Part shown: piece after piece, positions 48,683-55,713 of the stretch | Numbering within the stretch: position 1 is the first letter of the stretch | Layout of the letters: each line of letters starts with the position of its first letter | Notes under the pieces: generated by a model | What the model saw: only the letters and a program-made list of their open reading frames with translations | Database searches by the model: none | Told to the model about the DNA's origin: nothing | Program-made: the position numbers and the translations under genes | Source: Reyranella massiliensis 521 | Lineage (GTDB): Bacteria; Pseudomonadota; Alphaproteobacteria; Reyranellales; Reyranellaceae | Length of the DNA stretch: 64,000 bases | Direction: 5' to 3' | NCBI RefSeq assembly: GCF_000312425.1 | Contig: NZ_HE997181.1 | Location: forward strand, 4,592,045-4,656,044

Positions 48683-50064
48683 GACGCCACCTTCATGGCT
48701 TCCGACCGAATCAAAGCCGCATACCAGCGCGCCGAGGCCTTCGGGATGCGCCGCTGGGTGGGATAGTCGACATAGACCAGGCCGAAGCGATTGGCATAGC
48801 CTGCGCCCCATTCGAAATTGTCGAGCAGCGACCAGACGAAGTAGCCGCGGACATCCGCGCCCAGCACGACGGCATCGCGCAAGGCCCCGGTATACTGCGC
48901 CAGGTAGTCGATGCGTTCCCGATCGTCGATTTCGCCGGCTGCATCCGGCTTCTCGACGGCGCCGGCGCCATTCTCGAGTACATAGATCGGCAAGCCGTAG
49001 CGCTCCTGGGCATCCAACAGCGTGTCGCGGAATGCAGCTGGATCGACTTGCCAGCCGATCGGCGAGCGCGGGACGTCCGGCGGCGCATCGGCCCAGGCAA
49101 AACCCAATGGCGCTGCCGGGTCGGCCTTGGCGTAGATGGGCGAATAGTGGTTGATGCCAAGCCAGTCGACCGGGCGGCGAATTCGTTCCATGTCGCCTGC
49201 CTGGCGATGCGGCTCGATACCGCGCTGTATCGAAGTCGGGTAGTCGCCCAGGATCTGGGGATCGGGGAAAGCGCGATTCCAGAAGTCGTCCAGCATCGCT
49301 GCAGCGGCGCGATCCGGCGCAGTCGGACGAACCGGACGGCTCGGCTGCACATTGTGGATCGCGCCAATCGATGCCTTGGCGACACGCGCCCGCAATACAT
49401 CGACGGCGGCGCCATGGGCCAGATTGACGTGGTGCACCGCCGCGTAGAGCGACCGCCGATCGTCGATCGCAGGCGGGTGCCAGCCGAAGGAATAGCCGAA
49501 CAGCGTGAACACGGACGGCTCGTTGAAGGTGGCAAAGCGCTTCACCCGATCGCCCAGCCGGTCGGCGACGAGCCTGGCATAGTCGGCGAACCATGAGACG
49601 ACATCCCGGTTCACCCAGCCGCCGGCCTCCTGAAGGGCCTGGGGAAGATCCCAGTGGTAGAGACAGATCCAAGGCTCGATGTCCGCGGCCAACAGGCGAT
49701 CGACCAGCCGGTCGTAGAAGGCAAGACCGGCCTCGTTCGCGGCACCCCGTCCCAGCGGCAACACCCGTGGCCACGCGATCGAGAACCGATACGCCGAAAC
49801 GCCGATCTGCTGCATCAGTGCAATGTCCTCGGCGTAGCGGTGATAGTGATCGCAGGCTTCGTCGCCGGTATCGCCGTTGGCAATTCGGCCGGCGACTCGA
49901 CAGAAGCCGTCCCATACGCTGGCGCCACGACCGTCTGCCTGTACAGCTCCCTCTATCTGGTAGGCAGACGTGGACACACCCCAAACGAAATCCGGTCCAA
50001 GCACCTTGGCAACCAGCGGCGCCTCAGCGGCTTGCAATTTCTCGACTGGTGGCGGGCTGACCAT
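48679..50064 (-). CDS. GH1 beta-glucosidase
   Basis: The 461-residue enzyme has the GH1 N-terminal signature FVWGVSTSAYQIEGAV near residue 26, the acid/base Glu in ATFNEPSVF near residue 178, and the nucleophile Glu in YVLENGAG near residue 365 (the usual ITENG reads VLENG). It splits beta-glucosides such as cellobiose; no signal peptide, so the substrate is taken up first. Its stop overlaps the glucokinase start, and it begins 22 bases after the alcohol dehydrogenase stop. Confidence 0.93.
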   Translation of the reverse strand: MVSPPPVEKLQAAEAPLVAKVLGPDFVWGVSTSAYQIEGAVQADGRGASVWDGFCRVAGRIANGDTGDEACDHYHRYAEDIALMQQIGVSAYRFSIAWPRVLPLGRGAANEAGLAFYDRLVDRLLAADIEPWICLYHWDLPQALQEAGGWVNRDVVSWFADYARLVADRLGDRVKRFATFNEPSVFTLFGYSFGWHPPAIDDRRSLYAAVHHVNLAHGAAVDVLRARVAKASIGAIHNVQPSRPVRPTAPDRAAAAMLDDFWNRAFPDPQILGDYPTSIQRGIEPHRQAGDMERIRRPVDWLGINHYSPIYAKADPAAPLGFAWADAPPDVPRSPIGWQVDPAAFRDTLLDAQERYGLPIYVLENGAGAVEKPDAAGEIDDRERIDYLAQYTGALRDAVVLGADVRGYFVWSLLDNFEWGAGYANRFGLVYVDYPTQRRIPKASARWYAALIRSEAMKVAS

Positions 50065-50086
50065 CGCGTCTCTCCGACAAATTGAG

Positions 50087-51160
50087 TTAGGGCGTAATGG
50101 CGACCTTCAGGACGCCGTCTCGCTGATGGCTGAAGAGTTCATAAGCCTCTTCGATCTGATCGAGCTTAAACCTGTGCGTCACCAGGCCCCGGAGGTCGAC
50201 ACGCCCCGAGGCCACGACGTTCATGAGGCGCCGCATTCGCTCCTTGCCGCCCGGGCAGAGCGAGGTGACGATCTTGTTGTCGCCGAGCCCGGCGGTGACC
50301 GCATCGAGGGGGATGCGCAGGTCGGACGAATAGACTCCCAGGCTCGACAGGGTTCCGCCCGGTCGCAGCACGCGCAGCGCGTTCTCGAAGGTCTGTTGCT
50401 GCCCCAAGGCCTCGATTGCAACGTCGACACCGCGGCCCTGGGTGATCTCGCGGATCGCCGCCACCGGATCGCCTTTCTTGTAGTCGACCACGCGATCGAC
50501 GCCGAGCTTCCGGCCCATGGCCAGACGCTCGGGCACCGAATCCACGCCTATCACGGTAGCCGCCCCCATCAGGCGAGCACCCATCGCAGCGCAAAGTCCA
50601 ATCGGACCCAGAGCGAACACCGCGACCGTGTCGCCGATGCGCACACCGCCACTCTCGGCGCCGGCGAAGCCCGTCGACATGATGTCGGGACACATCAATA
50701 CCTGCTCATCCGTCAGGTTCGACGGCACGGGCGAAAGGTTGACCATCGCGTCGGGCACCAGCACGAACTCGGCCTGACACCCATCGATCGTGTTGCCGAA
50801 TCGCCAGCCGCCAGCGGCCTTGAAGCCATGAGCCTCGGCGCCGCCATCCTGTGAATGCTGTCCGCACAAGCAGGCATAGCTGTGACCGCTCGGCGTGATC
50901 GCCCCGGCGATCACGCGCTGCCCTTCGCGATAGCCCACGACCTGCGAGCCCAGCTTCTCGATGATACCCACGGGCTCATGGCCGACGATGAGGCCCTTGC
51001 GAACGGGATACTCGCCGCGCAGGATATGGACGTCGGTGCCGCAGATCGTCGTCGTGCTGACGCGCAACAGAGCATCTGACGGTCCGACATCCGGGATCGG
51101 CCGCGAATCGAGAACGATCCTGCCGGGCTCCGCGAAGATCGCCGCCTTCATCTTGGGCAT
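50087..51160 (-). CDS. Zinc alcohol dehydrogenase of the secondary-alcohol (TbADH-like) group
   Basis: The 357-residue MDR enzyme has the catalytic zinc site TICGTDVH and VGHEPVG, and follows the thermophilic secondary-alcohol dehydrogenase pattern (PDIMSTGFAGAE; CPGGKERMRRLMNVV), without a four-Cys structural zinc lobe. Where the NADP-specific enzymes have Gly-Ser-Arg after the second Rossmann strand, this one reads VDSVPE, so the Asp suggests NAD(H). GAGGAGG precedes ATG 51160 and the box is 66 bases upstream. It is first in the operon with beta-glucosidase and glucokinase and could reoxidise NADH during sugar fermentation. Confidence 0.92.
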   Translation of the reverse strand: MPKMKAAIFAEPGRIVLDSRPIPDVGPSDALLRVSTTTICGTDVHILRGEYPVRKGLIVGHEPVGIIEKLGSQVVGYREGQRVIAGAITPSGHSYACLCGQHSQDGGAEAHGFKAAGGWRFGNTIDGCQAEFVLVPDAMVNLSPVPSNLTDEQVLMCPDIMSTGFAGAESGGVRIGDTVAVFALGPIGLCAAMGARLMGAATVIGVDSVPERLAMGRKLGVDRVVDYKKGDPVAAIREITQGRGVDVAIEALGQQQTFENALRVLRPGGTLSSLGVYSSDLRIPLDAVTAGLGDNKIVTSLCPGGKERMRRLMNVVASGRVDLRGLVTHRFKLDQIEEAYELFSHQRDGVLKVAITP

Positions 51161-51226
51161 TGGTGGTCCTCCTCGGCTCTTCAACCGTGACGAGCCACGA
51201 AGCTACGGAAGTTCACCTTTACATCC

Positions 51227-51240
51227 TTGATGCAGGTCAA
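51227..51240 (-). promoter_or_regulatory. FNR/FixK-type box for the ADH-glucosidase-glucokinase operon
   Basis: TTGATGCAGGTCAA, 66 bases from the ADH start. A second box for the divergent CBS-BON gene lies 20 bases away, so each direction seems to have its own site. Confidence 0.75.
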
Positions 51241-51260
51241 ACAGCCCTTCCGCCGCCCGA

Positions 51261-51274
51261 TTGATCTGCAGCAA
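51261..51274 (+). promoter_or_regulatory. FNR/FixK-type box for the CBS-BON gene at 51334
   Basis: TTGATCTGCAGCAA, second half AGCAA (one mismatch to ATCAA). It is 59 bases from the preferred start at 51334. Confidence 0.55.
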
Positions 51275-51333
51275 AGCACGGCCCGCTCAGGCGTGAGACG
51301 AAAGCCATGCGCTACCTTCGCAGGGGAAAGCCA

Positions 51334-52023
51334 ATGCATGCCTCGCAAGCAATGACTCATCCGGCCGTAACGGTGCCTGCCGACGCAACCGTATTTGCAG
51401 CTGCCGATATTTTGCTGGGATCTCGGATCAGCGCCGCCCCGGTGGTCGATGCCGATGGCAAACTGATCGGCATCGTGAGCGAAGCGGACTTAATGAACCG
51501 ACCGGAAGTCGGAACCGTTCCGGCCAAATCATGGCTCCAACGCCTGCTTGCCGACGAGAGCCGCTTGGCGCGGGATTACATCCGCTCTCATTCGCATCGC
51601 GTGACCGACGTCATGACCAGGGAGGTCGTCACGGTCGGGGAGCACACGCCGCTCGCAGAGATTGCCGCTCTCTTTCTTCGTCATCGCGTCAAGCGCGTGC
51701 CGGTCGTACGCGATGGCAGGGTCATCGGCATCGTCAGCCGGGCCAACCTGCTGCAGGGGCTTCTCGCCTGCCAGCCGAACCCTGCGAGGAGTTCGGCGGA
51801 AGATGCCAGCATTCGAAAGAACGTGTACGCCGAACTGGCAAAGCAGCCATGGGGGTCTGGAATCACGAACGTCGTTGTCGACAACGGCGTGGTTCACCTC
51901 TGGGGGAGCGTCGCCTCCACCGACGTGAAGGATGCCGTCCGCGTGACCGCCGAGAATGTCGGCGGCGTCCAGCGCGTCGTGAACAATGCCATCGTGGAAG
52001 CCAGCCTCTACTTGCCAAGCTAG
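51334..52023 (+). CDS. CBS-BON domain protein
   Basis: The 229-residue protein has two CBS motifs (MTHPAVTVPADATVFAAADIL; VMTREVVTVGEHTPLAEIAALF, RVKRVPVVRDGRVIGIVSRAN) and a C-terminal BON domain (VVDNGVVHLWGSVASTDVKDAVRVTAENVGGV). It is a close paralogue of the protein at 37565. ATG 51334 has AGGGGAAAG upstream and fits the box spacing better than ATG 51307. It is divergent from the ADH operon and probably senses adenine nucleotides in the induced state. Confidence 0.92.
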   Translation: MHASQAMTHPAVTVPADATVFAAADILLGSRISAAPVVDADGKLIGIVSEADLMNRPEVGTVPAKSWLQRLLADESRLARDYIRSHSHRVTDVMTREVVTVGEHTPLAEIAALFLRHRVKRVPVVRDGRVIGIVSRANLLQGLLACQPNPARSSAEDASIRKNVYAELAKQPWGSGITNVVVDNGVVHLWGSVASTDVKDAVRVTAENVGGVQRVVNNAIVEASLYLPS

Positions 52024-52065
52024 CTCCTGCGGTGTGGTCGGCATCCTGCATGCCGGTCGAGCGAC

Positions 52066-52079
52066 TTGACCTGAATCAA
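52066..52079 (+). promoter_or_regulatory. FNR/FixK-type box upstream of the 52142 gene
   Basis: TTGACCTGAATCAA, 62 bases from ATG 52142. It is the last box I found toward the right boundary. Confidence 0.8.
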
Positions 52080-52141
52080 GGTCCTCCATCGGCTTGCCGT
52101 CAGACTATCCTCATCGGACAAACGCCACAGAGGATCAGCCA

Positions 52142-52519
52142 ATGAGCCTGAAACGAATTCGCCTCGAACTAGCCCGAAATGCGGAGTTTCCCAATGGCAG
52201 CTCCCAACACGGCTATGAATTCATCGCGCCACTCGACGCGAAGGGTCATCTCGACTCTGCCAGTTGGCCCAAGGCGAAGGCGGCTTGTACCGTCCGGCGT
52301 TTCTGGAACGGAAATCCCGACGAGCACGGCACGCTGATCCATCGCAAAAACGGCAGCTGGGCCTTCTCCTACGAAGTCGGAGAAGAGGACGACGAGCCGA
52401 TCTTTCGATTTGATCGGCACCTGTTCGTAGAAGGCGAGTACGTGACCGTGACCGAGCATGATGGCATAGCGCGACCCTTTCGCGTCGTGCACGTCGCACC
52501 CGCCATCCTGCGCAGCTGA
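52142..52519 (+). CDS. Conserved hypothetical protein
   Basis: The 125-residue product is soluble, with an acidic middle (YEVGEEDDEPIFRFD) and beta-strand-rich halves (KRIRLELARNAEFP; FIAPLDAKGHLD; YVTVTEHDGIARPFRVVHVAP). I do not recognise a named domain. A box 62 bases upstream places it in the low-oxygen group, and the downstream PfkB gene has no box of its own, so the two may be read together (133 bases apart). Confidence 0.78.
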   Translation: MSLKRIRLELARNAEFPNGSSQHGYEFIAPLDAKGHLDSASWPKAKAACTVRRFWNGNPDEHGTLIHRKNGSWAFSYEVGEEDDEPIFRFDRHLFVEGEYVTVTEHDGIARPFRVVHVAPAILRS

Positions 52520-52652
52520 TCGATAGGCTCGGCTGTCCAAGGCGCGCCATTCATTGCTTTGCGATGAAGCGCGCCTGCGTCGATTCTCGTCCATATTTGG
52601 AAGCCCGCGCACGAGCTGAGAGCGCTCGGAGGCAATGGATCAGGGAGACATG

Positions 52653-53612
52653 ATGCCTGGGCGCATCGTAACACTCACCATCAACCCCGCTGTCGACCTG
52701 GCGTCCCAGGCGGCGTCTGTAAAACCTGGCCACAAGATTCGGACCTTCGGCGAGCGTTACGACGCGGGTGGAGGCGGCATCAACGTCGCAAAGGTCGTCT
52801 GCGAACTGGGCGGCGAAACGCTGGCTCTCTTTGCGTCCGGCGGTGTTACGGGACGATACGTCGAAGAGATGCTGACGACAGCCAACGTGCCCTGGCAATC
52901 GGTTCGGATCGCGGGCGCCTGTCGGGTCAGCGTCACGGTACGCGACCAGTCGAAGGAACAGGAGTATCGGTTCGTACCGCGAGGCCCCGAACTCACAGCG
53001 GCCGAATGCGCTGACATCCTCGGCACCCTCGAAGAGATCGAAGCCGATTGGGTGGTGGCGAGCGGCAGCCTGCCGCCAGGCGTGCCAACCGACTTTTATG
53101 GGCAGGCGGCCAGGATCGTCAGAGCGCGTGGGATGAACTTTGCACTGGACACGTCCGGCGCCGCGCTCGTGAGCACGCTTGGCCAGGGCATTTCCTTGCT
53201 GAAGCCCAGCCTGTCGGAACTTGAGATGATCGTCGGCAAGGAAGTACGGAGTCTTCCCGCCCAAATGGCGGAAGCCAAACGCTTGGCCGAGGATGGCGCC
53301 GCCGAAATGATCGCGCTTACCCTGGGGGCAGCCGGCGCCATATTGGCAACGAAGGACTGTGTCATCCGCTTGCCCGCTGCTGCGGTCTCCGAAAGAACAG
53401 GTGTCGGGGCCGGCGACAGCTTCCTCGCCGGCCTGGTATTCGGCCTTGTGGAACGACGATCTCTCAACGAAGCGTTACGGCTGGGTCTGGCATGCGGCGC
53501 GTCCGCGGTCCAAGGCACCGGAACAGCGCAGGTCCGTCGTGCCTCTATCGAGGCGCTGCTCGCATCGGGACCATCACCCGTTCCGCGTCAGCTCTCGTTC
53601 CCCAGCCACTAG
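52653..53612 (+). CDS. pfkB: PfkB-family sugar kinase (6-phosphofructokinase 2-like)
   Basis: The 319-residue protein is a ribokinase-fold kinase of the Pfk-2 type: TLTINPAVDLAS start, AGGGGINVAKVVCELGG near residue 35, and the C-terminal GVGAGDSFLAGLVFG with the catalytic Asp near residue 250. E. coli Pfk-2 phosphorylates fructose 6-phosphate; tagatose 6-phosphate or fructose 1-phosphate are other options. Start 52653 follows AGGGAG at five bases; ATG 52635 and 52650 are alternatives. With glucokinase and beta-glucosidase it supplies a glycolytic branch, and the DosR regulon also contains a PfkB. Confidence 0.9.
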   Translation: MPGRIVTLTINPAVDLASQAASVKPGHKIRTFGERYDAGGGGINVAKVVCELGGETLALFASGGVTGRYVEEMLTTANVPWQSVRIAGACRVSVTVRDQSKEQEYRFVPRGPELTAAECADILGTLEEIEADWVVASGSLPPGVPTDFYGQAARIVRARGMNFALDTSGAALVSTLGQGISLLKPSLSELEMIVGKEVRSLPAQMAEAKRLAEDGAAEMIALTLGAAGAILATKDCVIRLPAAAVSERTGVGAGDSFLAGLVFGLVERRSLNEALRLGLACGASAVQGTGTAQVRRASIEALLASGPSPVPRQLSFPSH

Positions 53613-53641
53613 CCCCTCGAAGCTACGCGAGCTTGGGTGAA

Positions 53642-53718
53642 TGGCGCGCCCGGAAGGAGTCGAACCTCCAGCCTTCTGATTCGTAGTCAGATGCTCTATC
53701 CAGTTGAGCTACGGGCGC
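53642..53718 (-). tRNA. tRNA-Arg (anticodon ACG)
   Basis: A complete 77-base cloverleaf is visible on the minus strand: 5' acceptor GCGCCCG pairs with CGGGCGC, D-arm TAGCTCAACTGGATAGAGC, anticodon loop CTACGAA in stem CTGA/TCAG (ACG, read as ICG for CGU/CGC/CGA), T-loop GGTTCGACTCC, discriminator G and an encoded CCA. The 3' end faces the low-oxygen region. Confidence 0.95.
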
Positions 53719-53921
53719 ACACATCCGGACGCCCCGATGAGGGCCCCCGGCGAAGAGGGCGCACCCTAATGAAACTGCCCCTTCGTTGCAAGCCACTCCG
53801 TACAGGCGAAAATCACGCCCGGGAATCGCTGCCGGCGGCCCCCAAGCCATTCTGGCAACAGGAGAATTGCCGCCGAAGGAGCCCGCTCCCCAGAGTGCGG
53901 CGTTTCGCGTAGAGTTGCCGC

Positions 53922-54344
53922 ATGGCCTTTCGCCTCCTCGCTCTCCTCGGCCTGGTCTTCGGCCTTGCCATGCCTGCCATGGCGCAGGTTTCGTTGTCCG
54001 ACGAAGCCGCCATCCGCGAGACGATTCAGGCTCAGGTCGACGCCTTCCGCCGCGACGATGGCGAGGCGGCGTTCGGCTTCGCCTCGCCCACCATCCGCAG
54101 CCTGTTCGGCACGGCGGTCACGTTCATGGACATGGTCCGGCAAGGCTACCGGCCGGTCTATCGGCCACAGGTCTTCGAGTTCCGCGAGATCGTCACCCTG
54201 CATGGTCTCGTCACGCAGAAGGTCCACGTCGTCGGACCGGACGGGCGGCCCGTGACCGCCTACTATCCGATGTCGCGCCTGCCCGACGGAAGCTGGCGCA
54301 TCGAAGGCTGCTATCTGCAGGCACCGGACGAACATCAGGCCTGA
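53922..54344 (+). CDS. DUF4864 domain secreted protein
   Basis: The 140-residue product has a signal peptide (FRLLALLGLVFGLAMPAMAQ) and a DUF4864 domain (ETIQAQVDAFRRDDGEAAFGFASPTIRSLFG ... YPMSRLPDGSWRIEGCYL), a fold related to NTF2-like proteins. The function is unknown; alphaproteobacterial members are periplasmic. The 203 bases between the tRNA and this gene show no feature I can support. The EamA gene starts six bases downstream, so the two are likely co-transcribed. Confidence 0.85.
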   Translation: MAFRLLALLGLVFGLAMPAMAQVSLSDEAAIRETIQAQVDAFRRDDGEAAFGFASPTIRSLFGTAVTFMDMVRQGYRPVYRPQVFEFREIVTLHGLVTQKVHVVGPDGRPVTAYYPMSRLPDGSWRIEGCYLQAPDEHQA

Positions 54345-54350
54345 TCTATC

Positions 54351-55232
54351 GTGACCCGCGTTTCGCCCAAGGTGCTGGGCCTGCTCGGCGCCCTTACCCT
54401 TGTGTGGGGCACCAACTGGCCGCTCTTCAAGATTGCGCTCGACGAGCTGCCGGTCTTGACGTTCCGGACGATCGTGCTCGCCGCCGCCGTGGTCATGCTC
54501 ACTCTGATCCTCCTGATCCGCGGCGAGAGCTTTGCGGTTCCGAAAGGGAAGTGGCTGCCGCTGATCGTGGCGGCGGCGATGAACATCTTCGTCTGGAACA
54601 TCGCGACATCGTTCGCTGTGCTCTACATCCCGTCCGGACATGCATCGGTGCTGGCCTACACCATGCCGCTCTGGGTGGCGGTGATCGGCTTCGTGGTCTT
54701 CCGCCAGAAGCTCACCGGCCGTCTGCTGGCGGCCATCCTGATCGGCGCCGCCGCGGTCGTGGCGCTGATGCTGCCCAACTTCCAGAGCTACGCCCAGGCG
54801 CCGCTCGGCCTCTTCTGGGGGCTGTTCGCGGGATTCTGCTGGGCCATCGGCACCTTCGTGGTGAAGCGCACGACATGGCCAGGCATGGGCCTGTCGCTCA
54901 CCTTCTGGCAGGTCCTGCTGACCTTCCCGCCGATCGCGCTGGGCGCCCTCTTCATCGACGGCCTGCCGACGCACTGGCCCTCCACCAAGGCGCTGGTCGC
55001 CACGCTCTACACCGGCTCGATTCCCATGGCGCTGGGCACCGCCACCTGGTTTGCTCTGGTGAAGCTGCTGCCGGCGCAGGTCGCCGCCCTCTCCTCCATC
55101 GCCATTCCCATCGTGGCGATCGTGAGCGGCATCCTGATTCTGAATGAACCGCTTTCCACTCTGCAGGCCGTGGCCATCGCCTCGACGGTGATCTCGCTTT
55201 GGCTTGCCCTGACCCCCGGCAAGGAACGCTAG
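54351..55232 (+). CDS. EamA-family (DMT superfamily) transporter
   Basis: The 293-residue protein has ten transmembrane helices in two EamA repeats (GALTLVWGTNWPLFKIAL near residue 13; GLFWGLFAGFCWAIGTFVVKR near residue 155). DMT proteins export amino acids, metabolites or nucleotide sugars; the substrate is unknown. Start at GTG 54351, which overlaps nothing and lies six bases after the DUF4864 stop. Confidence 0.9.
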   Translation: MTRVSPKVLGLLGALTLVWGTNWPLFKIALDELPVLTFRTIVLAAAVVMLTLILLIRGESFAVPKGKWLPLIVAAAMNIFVWNIATSFAVLYIPSGHASVLAYTMPLWVAVIGFVVFRQKLTGRLLAAILIGAAAVVALMLPNFQSYAQAPLGLFWGLFAGFCWAIGTFVVKRTTWPGMGLSLTFWQVLLTFPPIALGALFIDGLPTHWPSTKALVATLYTGSIPMALGTATWFALVKLLPAQVAALSSIAIPIVAIVSGILILNEPLSTLQAVAIASTVISLWLALTPGKER

Positions 55233-55287
55233 GTTGTCTCGCGTCGGATAATTCCTACATTGGCAAGGGGCTTGGAGGCCCAAGCAA

Positions 55288-55713
55288 ATGAATAGAGGGA
55301 ATTCCAGAGACTGGATGTGGTCGGAAGCGCTGCAGATGCTGGCGCAGGCCGAACGGCTGCATGGCCAGGTGTTCCGGCCGCAGCGTGCCGCGACGCGCGT
55401 TGCGACATGGGAGCCGCCGATCGACATGCTCGAGACGGAGCAGCAGGTGTTGGTCCTTGCTGCCCTGCCCGGCGTCGACGTCGCCCAGGTCGAAGCCGTG
55501 ATCCAGAACGGCACGCTCGTCATTGCCGGTGAACGGAAGGTCCCGGAAGAACTGAGAACCGCCACTATCCATCGCCTGGAGCTGCCGCAGGGCCGCTTCG
55601 AGCGCCACATCGAGCTGCCGGCCGGCGTCTACGGCGACGTGAAGCGATTTGCGATCAACGGTTGCCTGGTGGTTACTCTGGCCAAGGCCGGCGGACGGAG
55701 GGTGCGGCCATGA
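55288..55713 (+). CDS. Hsp20 family small heat-shock protein
   Basis: The 141-residue protein has an alpha-crystallin domain between residues 45 and 135 (WEPPIDMLETEQQVLVLAALPG, GTLVIAGERKVPEELR, GRFERHIELP, INGCLVVTLAKAG). It differs from the Hsp20 at 30924: the N-terminal arm is short and the central domain more diverged. Its TGA overlaps the Lon ATG (ATGA), so chaperone and protease are coupled, a common alphaproteobacterial pair. Confidence 0.92.
   Translation: MNRGNSRDWMWSEALQMLAQAERLHGQVFRPQRAATRVATWEPPIDMLETEQQVLVLAALPGVDVAQVEAVIQNGTLVIAGERKVPEELRTATIHRLELPQGRFERHIELPAGVYGDVKRFAINGCLVVTLAKAGGRRVRP

Noticed and set aside
47693..49984. 763-residue frame spanning glucokinase and beta-glucosidase
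   Set aside because: Only the last 329 residues, from ATG 48682, are the real glucokinase; the rest is an out-of-frame reading of the GH1 gene.
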